Shown in pieces: positions 63,066 to 64,000 of a DNA stretch of 64,000 nt; within the stretch, counting starts at the first letter, position 1, and the number at the start of each line of letters is the position of its first letter. The position numbers and the translations under genes are program-made. This stretch comes from Hyphomicrobium sp. (lineage in GTDB: Bacteria; Pseudomonadota; Alphaproteobacteria; Rhizobiales; Hyphomicrobiaceae). The notes below the pieces were generated by a model, which was not told the DNA's origin, made no database searches, and saw only the letters and a program-made list of their open reading frames with translations. The stretch lies in assembly GCA_025351425.1 (NCBI GenBank), contig JANXVY010000033.1:52159-116158 (forward strand), read 5' to 3'.

Positions 63066-64000
63066 TCAATAGGTGGCCTTGAGGCGAATATCGCCCGAGT
63101 GCGTCTGCCCGCCGGCATCGTGCACGGAAATCCCATACTGGAAGTCGAGGAAGGTCGACTTGGCGACCTGGCTCGAGACCCCGACCTTACCGATGATCCC
63201 CGGCCCGTTGGGATCGCCAGGGTTGACCGTCGTCGGCAGCGCTGTGTTGCCGATGAAGCTCGACGTCACGCCGTCGCCGCCGGTGCTGACATAGGTCTCG
63301 TAGCCGATTTCGGCGAACGCAGTGGAAGCCAGTCCGAGCCCGCCAACTGGGGTTACGGCGCGCACCTTGCCGCCCAGCATGAAGGCGTCCGTCTCCCGGT
63401 CCGCAAAGCTCATCGCGAGCAGGTCGGCGGCTTCGTCATAGCCGTCGAGCTTGGCGTGATAGTAGGTCGCCCGGCCTGAAGGAATGATGGTGAAAGCGCC
63501 CGCGTTTAGCACGAACCCGGCTTCAGCCGAGGCCGTAACCACGTAGCCTGCCGTCTTGCCCTTGGCGGAGACCGTTGGGATGCCCGTTGCCCGCGAAATG
63601 CCGCTGTACGACGACCCTGCGATACCCGCATCCGCACTGATGAATGCGTTTCCGAACAAAGCCGTACCGTAAGCGTCAAAACGATAGGTGATGAGATCGC
63701 TCTTGAGCCCGCCGGCCGTTAGCGAGCCGTCGAGAACGCTGATCGATCCGCCCGCTAACGTCGCGCCCGACTTCTTGTCGAGACCCGCGCGGAACCCGCC
63801 AAGCTGGAGCGTCAGCTCGGGCCGGCCGCCGGACGCATCATAGGTGCCATAAGTGCCGAGCAATTCCACATACGGCCCGTTCCGGTCGGCATAAGTGCCC
63901 GAAATGAAGTTCGTGAGCCGGTCGTACACGGCGTTGGTGATTTGCTCGTTGGCGTAAAGCTGACTTTCAGACAGCCGCGCCTGCTGCAGCAGCGCCGGCG
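63066..64000 (-). CDS. Autotransporter C-terminal beta-barrel (5' part outside window)
   Basis: The open frame enters from the right edge and runs 311 codons to its stop. The edge-proximal part reads ALLQQARLSESQLYANEQIT, a helical linker typical of the segment that passes through an autotransporter barrel. Strands follow with YVELLGTYGTYDASGG, AEAGFVLNAGAFTIIPSGRA and TAFAEIGYETYVSTGGDG. The chain ends LKATY, with a terminal aromatic residue. The pattern is close to barrels of GDSL-lipase/esterase autotransporters, but the passenger domain is outside the window and cannot be checked. A GTG at 63929 is only an internal codon. The product would be placed in the outer membrane. Confidence 0.75.
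   Translation of the reverse strand, partial: PALLQQARLSESQLYANEQITNAVYDRLTNFISGTYADRNGPYVELLGTYGTYDASGGRPELTLQLGGFRAGLDKKSGATLAGGSISVLDGSLTAGGLKSDLITYRFDAYGTALFGNAFISADAGIAGSSYSGISRATGIPTVSAKGKTAGYVVTASAEAGFVLNAGAFTIIPSGRATYYHAKLDGYDEAADLLAMSFADRETDAFMLGGKVRAVTPVGGLGLASTAFAEIGYETYVSTGGDGVTSSFIGNTALPTTVNPGDPNGPGIIGKVGVSSQVAKSTFLDFQYGISVHDAGGQTHSGDIRLKATY

Overview
The window is high-GC, densely coded alphaproteobacterial DNA, most likely from the order Hyphomicrobiales. The gene order divL, tsaE-amgK fusion, murU, addB, addA, trxA, the pairing of a histone-deacetylase-like gene with xseB, and a nadA-nadB-nadC operon behind a palindromic operator-like site all fit that order. The assignment rests on gene content and order only; no rRNA or canonical tRNA gene was seen.

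Layout. 1-546: 5' part of a BacA/SbmA-like ABC transporter, leaving the window on the left. 547-1418: AT-richer intergenic DNA ending in a Pho-box-like triple repeat. 1419-8110: a single-strand run exbD, tonB, TonB-dependent receptor, exbB and Tat-exported CpdB, which looks like a dedicated phosphate/nucleotide scavenging locus. 8150-12000: two tandem TadG-like von Willebrand factor A proteins separated by palindromic repeats and a terminator. 12432-15170: ahcY and a TIR protein with a C-terminal prokaryotic-YEATS-like domain. 15362-28375: the conserved core block divL, a membrane protein bracketed by two identical 85-bp cloverleaf-like repeats, tsaE-amgK, murU, addB, addA, trxA. 28560-36391: three small exported proteins, Ada, an SNase-type nuclease, a PilZ protein, a D-lactate/2-hydroxyglutarate-type FAD oxidase, RsgA and a cysteine-rich exported protein. 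36399-41893: Sua5-type TsaC, two unknown envelope proteins, HDAC-like hydrolase, XseB, a transglutaminase-like protein. 42018-47604: cyanase, two PagL-like lipid A deacylases, two glucosaminidase-like exported proteins, a pteridine-reductase-like SDR. 48114-57417: TorF-type porin, several unknown proteins, RNase T2, an M20 dipeptidase, pyruvate phosphate dikinase. 57513-64000: a GT39-type glycosyltransferase, nadC-nadB-nadA, and the C-terminal barrel of an autotransporter running off the right edge.

How it works together. RNase T2 releases 2',3'-cyclic nucleotides, which are the substrate class of CpdB, and CpdB sits in the TonB/ExbBD locus behind a Pho-box-like site. The window therefore holds most of an RNA-phosphate scavenging route. 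TsaC and TsaE both serve tRNA t6A synthesis. AmgK and MurU recycle peptidoglycan sugar. AddAB and XseB serve DNA repair.

Less ordinary features are the TIR-pYEATS-like protein, the duplicated tRNA-sized cloverleaf repeat, a dispersed GC-rich palindromic repeat family, two perfect covarying palindromes between nadA and nadB, and several tandem paralogue pairs (TadG, PagL, glucosaminidase).
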